64,000 nucleotides of DNA, from the NCBI GenBank assembly GCA_023409265.1, contig JAEYHZ010000008.1:326219-390218 (forward strand), written 5' to 3'. Position numbers and translations under genes: made by a program. Origin of the DNA: Bacillota bacterium (GTDB taxonomy: Bacteria; Bacillota; Clostridia; Acetivibrionales; DSM-1351). Under the pieces are notes generated by a model. That model was not told the origin of the DNA. It worked only from the letters and a program-made list of their open reading frames with translations, and searched no databases. This document shows, in pieces, positions 34,101-42,781 of this stretch (positions are counted from its first letter, which is position 1; the number at the start of each line of letters is the position of its first letter).

Positions 34101-36850
34101 CGCGTACTTAACGCAAGTATATCCCCTTTTTCATTATAGATCTGACCATGGCTGTGAAGGGAATCGGCATTTTTTTGTGCAGTCAGCTTATCCCATGACT
34201 TACCTGAAGGAACTTCCTTCAGCTCATCTCCCAAGCCCATTTTCCAGATTCCCGCGGCTTCATCCCAAATCATTCTTGCCTTTGGTTTCGCTTCACCGCG
34301 GAATATCTCTATACCGCTCTCATTCAGAGGAGGAGTTTCTCCGGTAAACTTATTCAGGATTAATGTATTGCCCTCAACTTCACTGTCTATCTTCTTAATT
34401 ACATTGTCTACCGAACTCAGGTTTCCCAGCACTTCGAGATCGCCTGCTATAGTCATTGGACCGCTTACAGCCAGTGTTCCGGTAACTTTTGTATTCTTGT
34501 TTATACTGAGGTCACCGCTCGAATTTACATTTATTACAGGAGCTCCTTTTTTGTCGCTTATAACGCTGTGAGTATGAAGTACATCGGCAGAAGCTTTTTT
34601 TGTAAGAGTATCCCATTTATCCCCATATGGAAGTTCCTGCATATTATCGCCGGTACCGACTTTCCACTTTTTCTCCGACTCATTCCACACAATTTTGGCA
34701 TTGATATCATCCCCACCCCGGTACACCGCCAGGCCGCCCTCATTATTTTCAGGCTGGCTCTGACCTGTATACCTGTTTACAAGAATTACATGATCATCAA
34801 CCTCAATTGTTTTAACATTTTTAATGGTTTTGGTACCTTCAACCTGAAGATCACCTTTTATTACTACCGAACCTTCAAGTGAAACGTCACCTTTGACGGA
34901 GGCATTATTTTGAATGGCAATATCACCGGTTACCGCTAAATCACTTGCTATTTTTACATTTCCTTCACTATCTACATCAACTACCTCGGTACCTTCTTCA
35001 TCAATAAGGCTGCCGTGTTTGTGCAGCTGATCTGCGTTTTCACCATGAGTTAAGTATTCCAGTTCAATTCCGCTTGGTATGACCGACATATTGCTGCCTG
35101 TTCCAATCTTCCAGCTGTCGCTGCCTTCGTCCCATATCAGTCTTGCATTTGGTAATTCCTCTCCGCGGTATACTTCCAAGCCGCCTTCAAAAGCAGACGG
35201 CTGGTTATTGTCAGGTTTGTTCACCAATATGACGTTTTTTGTTACCACCTGTTCAATCTCCTGGAATTCCTTACCCTTTAAAGCAATTAACTCGCCTTCT
35301 ACAATGAGATTCTTTGCTACTGAAAGATCGGAATAGACTTTTACATCTCCGGTTGGAGTTGCACCCATCACCAGATTTCTGTCGCTGTTATAAAATTCAC
35401 TGTGGTTATGAAGCATGTCAGCATTTGTTCCTGTGGTCAAATCCTGCCAGGACTTCCCGTACGGAATATTGTACATATCTGCTCCAAGGCCTATCTGCCA
35501 GCGCTTGTCTGTTTCATTCCAGACCAGCTTTGCGCTGTCCTTCTCACTGGGTACTTCAATTCCGCTCTTTGCTACAACACTACCCGAAACTACAATTTTG
35601 TTTTGTATATTTACATTTCCTTTATCATCGGCTGTGAGAATCGGCTTATTATCTTTTCCGCTAATAGTACTGTGCTTGTGAAGAAGGTCTGCATTTGAAC
35701 CGTCATGGACCTTTTCCCAATCAGGGCCGTAGGCTATATCATATATTCCGCTTTCGGCACCATCTCCGCCGGCATCGGTACCCGCTCTCCAGGTTCCTCT
35801 GGCCTCATCCCACAGAAGCTTTGCGTTTGGTGTATATCCGCCTCTGAATACCTCAACGCCGCTGCTTTGCATACGGGGTTCGGTTTCATCCTGTTTGGGA
35901 GTATATTTGTTAACAGTGAGCATATTGCCGGTCATAACAACATTTGTTGTGTTCAATGTTGTATTTTCTCCGCTTACATTCAAGCCCCCGACTGTAGAAA
36001 GAGTTCCCGTTACAGCCGCATTTTTTGCAATATTCACTGTTCCGCTGGAATCAATCTTAAAAACTTCACTGTTATTTGCATTAACTGCTAAAGACCCGTT
36101 AACATTTACATTTCCGTTTGTTTTTAAATCCCCGCTGATAACCTTGCCGGAAAACTTTGTATAGGGTGAACGTATTTCAAGACCGTCATTCTGTCCGAGA
36201 GTCCTGTCAATAAGTCCCCCTATGCTGGGCAGGTTCAGTTTGTCCTTTTCACCTATGTATATCTTGGCAAATTCCTGTGCTGTACCCTGAGTAACAGCAT
36301 ATTTACGTACCTGGGTTATACCGTCGGCTTCTTTTTCCGACACTTCTCCTACAACCTTGCCGCCTGAAGTTGCAGGGATCAGCCTTATTCTGGCCAAAAC
36401 AATTTCCTTGCTGGGATCTTCAGGCAGCTTGCTGCTGTGCTTTATCCTTCCCCGCTCCCATATGTGTATTTCCTTATCCCCGCCTTTTTTGCTGTCTTTG
36501 TCAGCAGCGGCTTCTTCATATATTACTGTAATGTATATATCCTTATTTACATCATACTCTGATAAGTCTACAGGATTGTCAGGATGGCTGTCACTAATCC
36601 AGATTTCCTGACTGAACTTCTCATTTGTATCATCTTTTGCTATCCTATTGAGTGCAAGCCCTTGTGATACCGTTACCTTAGGGTAGCCTCCCACCGGGTT
36701 GACAGCCAGTCCGTCCACAACTCCCCAGTCGTGAAAAAACCTGTTATGAAGACGCTGAAGTTTAATATGGTATTCCTGCTCAAGAGCAAGGTCATCTTCT
36801 TTCAGCAACAAACCGTTAAAATACTTCATACGTTTGATTTCGTTTGACAT
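31175..36850 (-). CDS. eCIS giant tail fibre (1891 aa) with S74 chaperone end
   Basis: A 1891-residue fibre. The N-terminal attachment domain (about 1-190) is shared with the two other fibres: IKRMKYFNGLLLKEDDLALEQ, LHNRFFHDWGVVDGLAV. Twelve modules of the type GxEVxRGxxxxNAxLxWNExxxxWxxG follow, separated by beta-helix-like TG/SG repeats. Ten carry an HxH motif (HKH, HNH, HKH, HTH, HSH, HKH, HTH, HQH, HTH, HKH), as in trimeric phage fibres where such histidines hold iron. The C-terminus is a Peptidase_S74 intramolecular chaperone (SSAVFKENIEEL ... NIGFIAEEVPGIF) ending in a coiled coil. GGAGG lies eight bases before the ATG. It would form the target-binding tip. Confidence 0.92.
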   Translation of the reverse strand: MSNEIKRMKYFNGLLLKEDDLALEQEYHIKLQRLHNRFFHDWGVVDGLAVNPVGGYPKVTVSQGLALNRIAKDDTNEKFSQEIWISDSHPDNPVDLSEYDVNKDIYITVIYEEAAADKDSKKGGDKEIHIWERGRIKHSSKLPEDPSKEIVLARIRLIPATSGGKVVGEVSEKEADGITQVRKYAVTQGTAQEFAKIYIGEKDKLNLPSIGGLIDRTLGQNDGLEIRSPYTKFSGKVISGDLKTNGNVNVNGSLAVNANNSEVFKIDSSGTVNIAKNAAVTGTLSTVGGLNVSGENTTLNTTNVVMTGNMLTVNKYTPKQDETEPRMQSSGVEVFRGGYTPNAKLLWDEARGTWRAGTDAGGDGAESGIYDIAYGPDWEKVHDGSNADLLHKHSTISGKDNKPILTADDKGNVNIQNKIVVSGSVVAKSGIEVPSEKDSAKLVWNETDKRWQIGLGADMYNIPYGKSWQDLTTGTNADMLHNHSEFYNSDRNLVMGATPTGDVKVYSDLSVAKNLIVEGELIALKGKEFQEIEQVVTKNVILVNKPDNNQPSAFEGGLEVYRGEELPNARLIWDEGSDSWKIGTGSNMSVIPSGIELEYLTHGENADQLHKHGSLIDEEGTEVVDVDSEGNVKIASDLAVTGDIAIQNNASVKGDVSLEGSVVIKGDLQVEGTKTIKNVKTIEVDDHVILVNRYTGQSQPENNEGGLAVYRGGDDINAKIVWNESEKKWKVGTGDNMQELPYGDKWDTLTKKASADVLHTHSVISDKKGAPVINVNSSGDLSINKNTKVTGTLAVSGPMTIAGDLEVLGNLSSVDNVIKKIDSEVEGNTLILNKFTGETPPLNESGIEIFRGEAKPKARMIWDEAAGIWKMGLGDELKEVPSGKSWDKLTAQKNADSLHSHGQIYNEKGDILALSTRVSGNIDIAHDLTIGQDLAVLGNLEVKGGLTRLSSSNIEVIGNSITMNRFDSGELKKVDSTISVYRGVAENSAILAWDEANGNWKIGMSNSPQLLRINQDGSIHSTAANIDGEINAGSAYINGSLTVKDGILIDRGEEPKPVIKWITDTNQWVIGIGQEGFICTDGTGKVGIGNQAPQERLDVSGNAIVSGNMDVKGNSNVTGSLTAGSAEITGTLKVKGGFSLNNGIEVDRGSEDGIIRDPAKIVWKEDKQKWYFGVGDNLSEIILNNYHKHSELYSRDEGTISVLSDKFGNVCIGTQEPKAKLDVSGDTIINGKITVKNTVETSGSALFGGKVTARDCFEIYRGEEAEVARLYWNEDSDTWQAGTEKELKNISLSGHTHNSLYSGSSAIVNVDGSGNVAVGKTAADAKLDVNGNIRATGMAASGSITAEGTLKGADADISGVIKAGNGTITNNLTVGGNLTVNGELVTVNTTNLDVEDNIITINKYAPQKDPADKNAGIEVFRGGTAPNAQLIWNEKDLVWQAGTTADMKTLGFRDHQHDELTAITGAMSVKDNKIGMGTASPAEKLDVVGNAKISAKVTAGEFYSTGKISAGEFYTGGKASAGEFYTTGKISGGEAAISGILGTATLNAGNVNVSGTLNVGSGIELTRSGIEKKAQINWNESNKMWQAGTDGDMKDISLSGHTHTEITSITGVMTVKGGNIGIGSTNPLKKLEVNGDTGISGKLTAASADIGGALSAGSLTTGSLNATTLTAASLTATNLTVNSGKLTAAATDITGILTLGQGIETSDTVKGKISWDSTNKRWLAGTSDDLKPVEFSGHKHPILYSDTGAEAIIISSAGSVGIGKTPDEGVKLDIDGIVQASNITATNVTQTSSAVFKENIEELPVKTALELLKQLNPVTFDYKNNYLKKHNIGFIAEEVPGIFTTTDCKSISIMDIVAVLTAVVKKQQTESTAMKKQINILQKQVAGLIGA

Positions 36851-36902
36851 TTTTCGTTCCTCCGACCTCTCAAATTTATGAAACCCATACCTTAAGTTTC
36901 AG

Positions 36903-37079
36903 TTAATTACCTGCCTCATCTAAAGGTATCAGATCCTCCAAAGCCTGTATGGCTCCGCTTATTCTCAAAAGTGTCTGTGTCAGATTGGTGCGTTTCGCAT
37001 CCAGTTCCTCTAAAACCTTTTTTCCGTTTTCAAATTCACCTTTCAATTCCTTTAGACGTTCCTCCAGCTGTTCTTTCAT
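36903..37079 (-). CDS. Small helical protein paired with the giant fibre
   Basis: A 58-residue protein from the ATG at 37079 (GGAGGAG seven bases upstream); the frame open to 37085 would need a TTG. It is all helix: KEQLEERLKELKGEFENGK, then TNLTQTLLRISGAIQALEDL. A homologue of 59 residues precedes the second fibre gene (39988-40167). Its place directly before a fibre gene and its coiled-coil character suggest a fibre chaperone or baseplate adaptor. No known family is recognised. Confidence 0.75.
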   Translation of the reverse strand: MKEQLEERLKELKGEFENGKKVLEELDAKRTNLTQTLLRISGAIQALEDLIPLDEAGN

Positions 37080-37185
37080 TTTCAACTCCTCCTATTCGTA
37101 ATAGATTTAATAATTTATTTGCCTCAGTACTAAAAAAGTAATAATGCATGCTTTTTAAGCAAGGATTTTTGATAGTGCAAGTTTT

Positions 37186-39876
37186 TTAAGAGCTCTTAAG
37201 GGCTGCAACTTTTTTCTTTAACTTATTCAGAATCTTCTCCTGCTCTTTGACTTCACTTACTAAAACCGTAATGATTTCCAGAGGGCTTATAGCTTTTTTG
37301 TCGCTTGCCGCAAACACCGAGGGTACTTCCTCTGCAATGAAGCCCATGGTAGTTCTTCCGGAATCACCTTTAAAATTGTATTCAACCGGCTCAAGCCCTT
37401 CAAGTGCAGCCAGTGCCGATGTCTTTGACAATTCTGCGATATTTTCCTTATATTCCTTCGTTGAGGTATAGTACAAATTGCCGTCCACATATGTACCCCC
37501 GCTTGCATATAAACGCAGTCTGTCTCCGCCGGTTCCATAGTAGGTATAGCTGATGGTTCTATAATATCCGCATGGATTGGTTACCCAACTGTACGGACAG
37601 GTACTCACAAATTGCGTTGATGTATATGATTGCAAGTTTGAATCATTTGCTATACCTATTTCAAGTGTCATATTTTCTCCGCCGCCCCTGAGCGTGTCCG
37701 AGTAATACCTTATCCATGCAGCGTCTCCGCTGCCTCCTAACGGGTCTCTTGGCCACATTATGCCCTTGACATCACAGTTTCCCACTCCGGGTATGATAGC
37801 ACCCTTTGCTGCAAGATTTCCTGTCACTTTAAGAGAGCCGTTGACGTCCAGACGGTCCCAAACCGATACTTTTCTTTCCTGACCGGCTGACCGGTTTCCT
37901 ACTATCATCAGGGTTTTATAAACACCTGTATCATTGGATATTTCAGCATTTCTGGAAGACAATTCAGTGAAACCGCTCCAGGCTGAGGTAAAGCGCAAAG
38001 GATTTGAATTACTCATTATACGGGTGCAGCCATATGCATCCAGACTATCCTTAGGCGTTGTCGTTCCTATACCCGTACCGCCTGTGGACATTATGGAAAT
38101 ACTGTCATCCGCGTCATTTGAGGTACCGATTTCCAGAGTACAGGCTTCGCCGGTTCTGGGGTAATACTTGACCCAGGCGGAATCCCCCGAGCCTCCTCCC
38201 GGATCACTTGGGAACACAATACCGTTGTTTCCCAGTCCCGCGGTCACATTCAAGACCTGGGAGAGCTGCAGGTTTCCGTTAACATAAAGTAGTCCCGTTA
38301 CATCCAGTCTGTCCCATATGGCAACTTTTCTGCCCTGTCCGGCCGATTGATTACCAACTATCATCAGTGCTTTATGATATGTGGTATCATTGCATATTTC
38401 CGCCTGATTTGTAGTAAGATCAGGAAAAGCAGTCCATTCCGATGTAAATCTTACCGGATTTAACTTGCTTAACAGCCTGACACTTCCTGCAACATCCAGC
38501 TTATCAGCAGTAGGGTTGACCGTACCGATTCCCACATTTTTATTTGAATTCCACGACAGAACAGGCTTTTGTCCATTTTCTGAAGTCCCAAGCAGGCCAC
38601 CCTTTAAGCCCGACAATGCAGGTCCATCCATATCGGCATTTGGATATGCTCTTTCCTTGCCGTACCAGGCCAGTGCCTCTATGGAATTATTAGGAGAAAT
38701 AAGTATTTTTTGTGGAATTGATAAACCGGCTTTACTGGATATGGCTCCGGAGCTTTCTACATTCAGAACCACTCCTTTTGATGAGAAGAGCCTGCTGTGG
38801 CCGTGTTTATCGGCAAAGGATTTATTGACCATTTTATCCCAGTCAATTCCATGTGCTATAGGACTTAAGTTCAACCCTAAACCGGCCAGCCACCGCTCTT
38901 CCTTGTCAGACCAGACTATCCGGGCATCCGGTTCATCTGTGGTTCCCCCACGGAAAACTTCAAGCCCTCCGTCCCTCTTTCTCCATAGTTCAGGTTTGTC
39001 CACATTTATGCTGTTAACCTGCAGAATGTTTTCCTCGGTTTGAAATTCCGGCGTAGGTTTCCCGTCCTTTTTTGAAATAAGCTGACCCTGAAACCATAAA
39101 TCCTTGCCTATCTCTACTTCTCCGCTGAATTTTACCGAATTTGAGTTTATATTCAATTGGCTTTCTTTTGACTTAACCTGTTCTACCGCATTGAAATAAG
39201 GCATATCGTCTATTTCATCATGTAACTTGAATATAAACTTTTTAAGTTCAAGTACCCGTGCATAGGGTCCTGCATACACCCGCAGCTGCGTACCGTCAAT
39301 ATCGGTGTCAAAAACACATGTGCTGTCTATAATCACCTCATCATAGAAGACACTTGAACCATCACTGTTTTTAGTTTCTTTTTGCACGATTTTAGGTACA
39401 ACTCTTGCCAGCAGGATATTCCTTTTAGTGTCCGATGGCTTTGTATTACTATGGCTGAGTTGTCCGCGTTCCCAAATATGTATCTCCTGGCCCTGGCCTT
39501 TTTCGTTATCTCTGTCGGCTCCTGTTTCGCAATAGCTGACAGTTATGTATATATTGTCACCAGCACCATATTCGGAAAGATCAAGGGGATTGTCCGGGTG
39601 CCCCTCATATATCAATATCTCTCTGCTTGTACTTTCTTCGACGTCAGCCCCGCTTTTCTCATCAACTAAATCCAGTGCAGCTCCTTCTGTAACAAGTACT
39701 TCCATGCTGCTGTCAATTACCGGCTTGACTTCAAGACCGCATATTATTCCCCAGGTGTGAAGATAGCGGTTATGGAATCCCTGAAGTCTTCTTATGTAAT
39801 CCTTATCCTGTCTATAGTCCTCTGCTTTTAAAAGGAGTCCGTCAAAATAGTTCATTCTTTTCAATTCTTTTCCCAT
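37186..39876 (-). CDS. eCIS tail fibre 2 with S74 chaperone end
   Basis: An 896-residue fibre from the ATG at 39876 (GGAGGAAGAGGCAA upstream). It has the shared N-terminal domain (LKRMNYFDGLLLKAEDYRQD, HNRYLHTWGIICGLEV) and one WNE-type module with HGH. Two modules of the form NPxRFTSxW ... MIVGNxSAGQxRKVxxWDRLDVxG follow. A Tyr/Cys-rich stretch (CPYSWVTNPCGYYRTISYTYY) near residue 770 is absent from fibre 3. The end is an S74 chaperone (TSTKEYKENIAEL, GFIAEEVPSVF) plus coiled coil. It likely shares the baseplate with fibres 1 and 3 and gives alternative target recognition. Confidence 0.9.
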   Translation of the reverse strand: MGKELKRMNYFDGLLLKAEDYRQDKDYIRRLQGFHNRYLHTWGIICGLEVKPVIDSSMEVLVTEGAALDLVDEKSGADVEESTSREILIYEGHPDNPLDLSEYGAGDNIYITVSYCETGADRDNEKGQGQEIHIWERGQLSHSNTKPSDTKRNILLARVVPKIVQKETKNSDGSSVFYDEVIIDSTCVFDTDIDGTQLRVYAGPYARVLELKKFIFKLHDEIDDMPYFNAVEQVKSKESQLNINSNSVKFSGEVEIGKDLWFQGQLISKKDGKPTPEFQTEENILQVNSINVDKPELWRKRDGGLEVFRGGTTDEPDARIVWSDKEERWLAGLGLNLSPIAHGIDWDKMVNKSFADKHGHSRLFSSKGVVLNVESSGAISSKAGLSIPQKILISPNNSIEALAWYGKERAYPNADMDGPALSGLKGGLLGTSENGQKPVLSWNSNKNVGIGTVNPTADKLDVAGSVRLLSKLNPVRFTSEWTAFPDLTTNQAEICNDTTYHKALMIVGNQSAGQGRKVAIWDRLDVTGLLYVNGNLQLSQVLNVTAGLGNNGIVFPSDPGGGSGDSAWVKYYPRTGEACTLEIGTSNDADDSISIMSTGGTGIGTTTPKDSLDAYGCTRIMSNSNPLRFTSAWSGFTELSSRNAEISNDTGVYKTLMIVGNRSAGQERKVSVWDRLDVNGSLKVTGNLAAKGAIIPGVGNCDVKGIMWPRDPLGGSGDAAWIRYYSDTLRGGGENMTLEIGIANDSNLQSYTSTQFVSTCPYSWVTNPCGYYRTISYTYYGTGGDRLRLYASGGTYVDGNLYYTSTKEYKENIAELSKTSALAALEGLEPVEYNFKGDSGRTTMGFIAEEVPSVFAASDKKAISPLEIITVLVSEVKEQEKILNKLKKKVAALKSS

Positions 39877-39987
39877 TTGCCTCTTCCTCCGGATACTCAT
39901 AATACTGCAAAAACTCTGCATGAAGTCAATTACTGTCGGCTAAAGGCAAAGGCTTGAATCGTAATTGACTTCGTTATAAACCATTTG

Positions 39988-40167
39988 TCAGGAAGCAGAG
40001 GCCTCTTCTTTTTGTACCAGTTCCTCAAGCACCTGTATTGCTCCTGTTATACGAAGCAGTGTATATGTTATATTCGAACGCTGTATTTCCAGTTCTTCCA
40101 TTACCTTTTGTCCGGCCTCAAGCTCGGCCTTCAGCTCATTGACTCTCAATTCAATCTGCTCTTTCAT
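39988..40167 (-). CDS. Small helical protein paired with fibre 2
   Basis: A 59-residue protein on the minus strand, start ATG at 40167 with GGAGGATTAAA before it. The sequence opens MKEQIELRVNELKAELEAGQ and continues SNITYTLLRITGAIQVLEEL, clearly homologous to the 58-residue protein at 36903. It lies between fibre genes 3 and 2. The repeated pairing of this small protein with a fibre gene implies a shared working unit. Function unknown; a trimerisation or fibre-folding helper is inferred. Confidence 0.78.
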   Translation of the reverse strand: MKEQIELRVNELKAELEAGQKVMEELEIQRSNITYTLLRITGAIQVLEELVQKEEASAS

Positions 40168-40185
40168 CTTTTAATCCTCCTTTAT

Positions 40186-42735
40186 CTAGTTTCTCTTAGC
40201 GGCTATCTGTTCCATATCCTGCTGAAGCTTGGTTATAACCTTCCTTTGATCCTTGACCACACTTGTCAGAACAGCAATGATTTCCATGGGACTTATGGCC
40301 TTCTGATCCTTGGCAGCTACTGCATCCGGCATTTCCTCAGCAATAAAACCAAGTGTGGTTTTCTCGTAATCACCCTTGAAATTAAAGGTAACCGGATTCA
40401 TTCCCTCAAGAATCTCCTTGGCCTTTTTGGTAGAAAGGGTTGTAATATTTTCCTTCAGATTCCGTGAGGAACTGTAATAGAAATAGCCGTCAACATAAAC
40501 TCCTCCACTGGCGTAGAGCCTTATACGGTCCCCTCCTCCATAGTATCCGCCTGTACCGGGATCATTTGAAATTCCTATTTCCAGAGTCATATTTTCTCCG
40601 CCGCCGCGGCTGGTATCGGAATAATATTTAATCCACGCCGCATCCCCTGTGCCTCCGTAATAGTTCTTGGGGAAGGTTATCCCATTGTTGTCACCTGCTC
40701 CTACACTGGGGATAATAGCACATACCGACTGAACATCGCCGTTGACCAGAAGATTGCCGTTCACATCCAGCTTGTCCCATATTGATACCTTTCTGGTTCC
40801 TCCCGATCTGTTACCCACAATCATCAGAGATTTGTAATTTGAAGTATCATTGCATATTTCAGCCTGATTTGCCGCCTGATCGGGGAATCCGCTCCAGGAA
40901 GAAGTGAAGCGCAGTGGATTGGAACCGCTGAGAACCCGCATCCAACCATTTATATCAAATTTGTCGTTTGGATTTAAGGTACCGATCCCTACATTTCCTG
41001 CTGCCATCAGGGCAATATTATCATTTGCATCATTGGATACCCCTATTTCAAGAGTGCATGCTTCACCGCTTCTGGCATAGTATTTTAACCATGCGGAATC
41101 GCCGGACCCTCCTCCCGGATCACTTGGGAAGATAATACCGTTTCTGCCGCTTCCCGCACTTGGAGTAAGCGCCTGTGACAGCTGCAGGTTACCGTTTACA
41201 TATAAGAATCCATTTACATCCAGTCTGTCCCATATGGCAACTTTTCTGCCCTGTCCCGCTGATTGGTTTCCTACTATCATCAGAGCCTTATGATAATTTG
41301 TATCATTGCTTATTTCGGCACAGTTTTTGTTATTATCGGGAAATCCAGACCACATTGATGTAAACCTTAGAGGGTTGGATTGGCTTAAGATACGCAGACT
41401 TCCGGTGACCTCAAGTTTGTCATCCTTTGGACTTTGAGTGTCTATGCCCACATTCCCCTGACTGTTCCATGAAATTACAGGCTTTTGCCCGCCCTCGGTA
41501 GTTCCCAGTATTCCTCCCTTTAGACCATACAGAACCGGACCGTCCACATTTATTCCGGCAAACAGTTTATCACTGCCGAACCATCCCAGTCCGTGAGCGG
41601 TATTATCTGAGGCTCTCAGCAATATGTTCTTATCGTTAAGGCAGAGATTTCCTTTGACTGATAAATTCCCGTTACTGTCTGATTCCAGAGCATTTCCTCC
41701 TTCATAGCTCAGCACCGAATGTCTGTGCAGATCATCTGCAATATCATTTTTTATCAGCCTTTCCCATACCGGTCCGTAGGCTATATCCCAAATATCATTG
41801 CCATAGCCAATTTTCCAATGCCTGGCAGCTTCGGACCACAACAGCCTTGCATCAGGGTATTTATCGGTCTCGCCTCTGTAGACCTCCAGTCCGCCGTCCT
41901 GTCTTGTCCACTCACCCTCGGACGGCCTGCTGTTAACCTGAACAAAGCAATTTGAAACCAAAAGCTCATTTTCCTTTGCATCATCATTTTGCAGCTTGCC
42001 GTTGACTATGAGGTCACCTGTAACATTAACCGATCCTGTAAAATTGGCTTTTGGAGCATTAACCTCAAGCCCGATACCGTCCTGACCTCGGTCCAATGCC
42101 TTGATAAACGGCATCCCGGCTATATCCTCACTCAATTTGAATATTATTTTTTCTATAGCCAGTACACTGCCCGCGGGGCCGGCGTACCGTCTCAGTGGAG
42201 TGCCATCCGAGTCGTAATCAAATATACAGTCTTTGCCAAGGTACCTTTTATTATCAACCCACTGCATGCGAACTCTGGCCAGAATAATATTTGCTTTCTG
42301 ATCAGCGGGTTTGATTTTATTAATTTTGATACGGCCCCGTTCCGATATATGTATTTCCTGGCCCTTGCCTTTTTCAAGATCATCCTTGTCTAAAAGCTCT
42401 TCTTCATAGCTTGCATAAATATAGATATCATCCCCGGCGCTATAGCTTGAAAAGTCTATAACGCTGTCTGGGTGTTTATCAGGGATATAAATATACTGGC
42501 TGGTGCTTTCACCGTTTTTTGCCGCCACCTGATTTATGGCTATTCCCTCTTTAACAACTACTTTCAAATATTGCACCGACGGTTCAACCTCTAGACCTGC
42601 GATAATGCCCCAGGTATGCAGATACCGGTTGTGCAGCTGCTGAAGCCTTATCTGATATTCCTGATCCAGTTTATAGTCTTCTGCGTCCAAAAGGAGTCCG
42701 TCAAAATAGCGCATTCTTTTTAACTCTTTACCCAT
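40186..42735 (-). CDS. eCIS tail fibre 3 with S74 chaperone end
   Basis: An 849-residue fibre from the ATG at 42735 (GGAGG eight bases upstream); the frame open to 42804 overlaps the gpI-like gene and is not supported. The same N-terminal domain (LKRMRYFDGLLLDAEDYKLD, HNRYLHTWGIIAGLEV), one WSE-type module with HRH, two NPLRFTSxWSGFPD modules and a glycine-rich NDPGTGGYYGGGDRIRLYASGG-like stretch precede the S74 end (SSSRNLKENITTL, LGFIAEEMPDAV). It is the first fibre gene after the baseplate. It is most similar to fibre 2, so one arose from the other by duplication. Confidence 0.9.
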   Translation of the reverse strand: MGKELKRMRYFDGLLLDAEDYKLDQEYQIRLQQLHNRYLHTWGIIAGLEVEPSVQYLKVVVKEGIAINQVAAKNGESTSQYIYIPDKHPDSVIDFSSYSAGDDIYIYASYEEELLDKDDLEKGKGQEIHISERGRIKINKIKPADQKANIILARVRMQWVDNKRYLGKDCIFDYDSDGTPLRRYAGPAGSVLAIEKIIFKLSEDIAGMPFIKALDRGQDGIGLEVNAPKANFTGSVNVTGDLIVNGKLQNDDAKENELLVSNCFVQVNSRPSEGEWTRQDGGLEVYRGETDKYPDARLLWSEAARHWKIGYGNDIWDIAYGPVWERLIKNDIADDLHRHSVLSYEGGNALESDSNGNLSVKGNLCLNDKNILLRASDNTAHGLGWFGSDKLFAGINVDGPVLYGLKGGILGTTEGGQKPVISWNSQGNVGIDTQSPKDDKLEVTGSLRILSQSNPLRFTSMWSGFPDNNKNCAEISNDTNYHKALMIVGNQSAGQGRKVAIWDRLDVNGFLYVNGNLQLSQALTPSAGSGRNGIIFPSDPGGGSGDSAWLKYYARSGEACTLEIGVSNDANDNIALMAAGNVGIGTLNPNDKFDINGWMRVLSGSNPLRFTSSWSGFPDQAANQAEICNDTSNYKSLMIVGNRSGGTRKVSIWDKLDVNGNLLVNGDVQSVCAIIPSVGAGDNNGITFPKNYYGGTGDAAWIKYYSDTSRGGGENMTLEIGISNDPGTGGYYGGGDRIRLYASGGVYVDGYFYYSSSRNLKENITTLSTKKAKEILEGMNPVTFNFKGDYEKTTLGFIAEEMPDAVAAKDQKAISPMEIIAVLTSVVKDQRKVITKLQQDMEQIAAKRN

Positions 42736-42781
42736 TGCCACTTCCTCCGGATATTCATAATGTTTTTTATCTACTGATTGC

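Noticed and set aside
31514..36611. Many plus-strand frames up to 238 codons inside the giant fibre
   Set aside because: Shadows of the long repeat-coding strand; no ribosome binding sites and repetitive Ser/Pro/Phe composition.
31175..36850. Diversity-generating retroelement acting on the fibres
   Set aside because: No reverse transcriptase or template/variable repeat pair is seen in the window.
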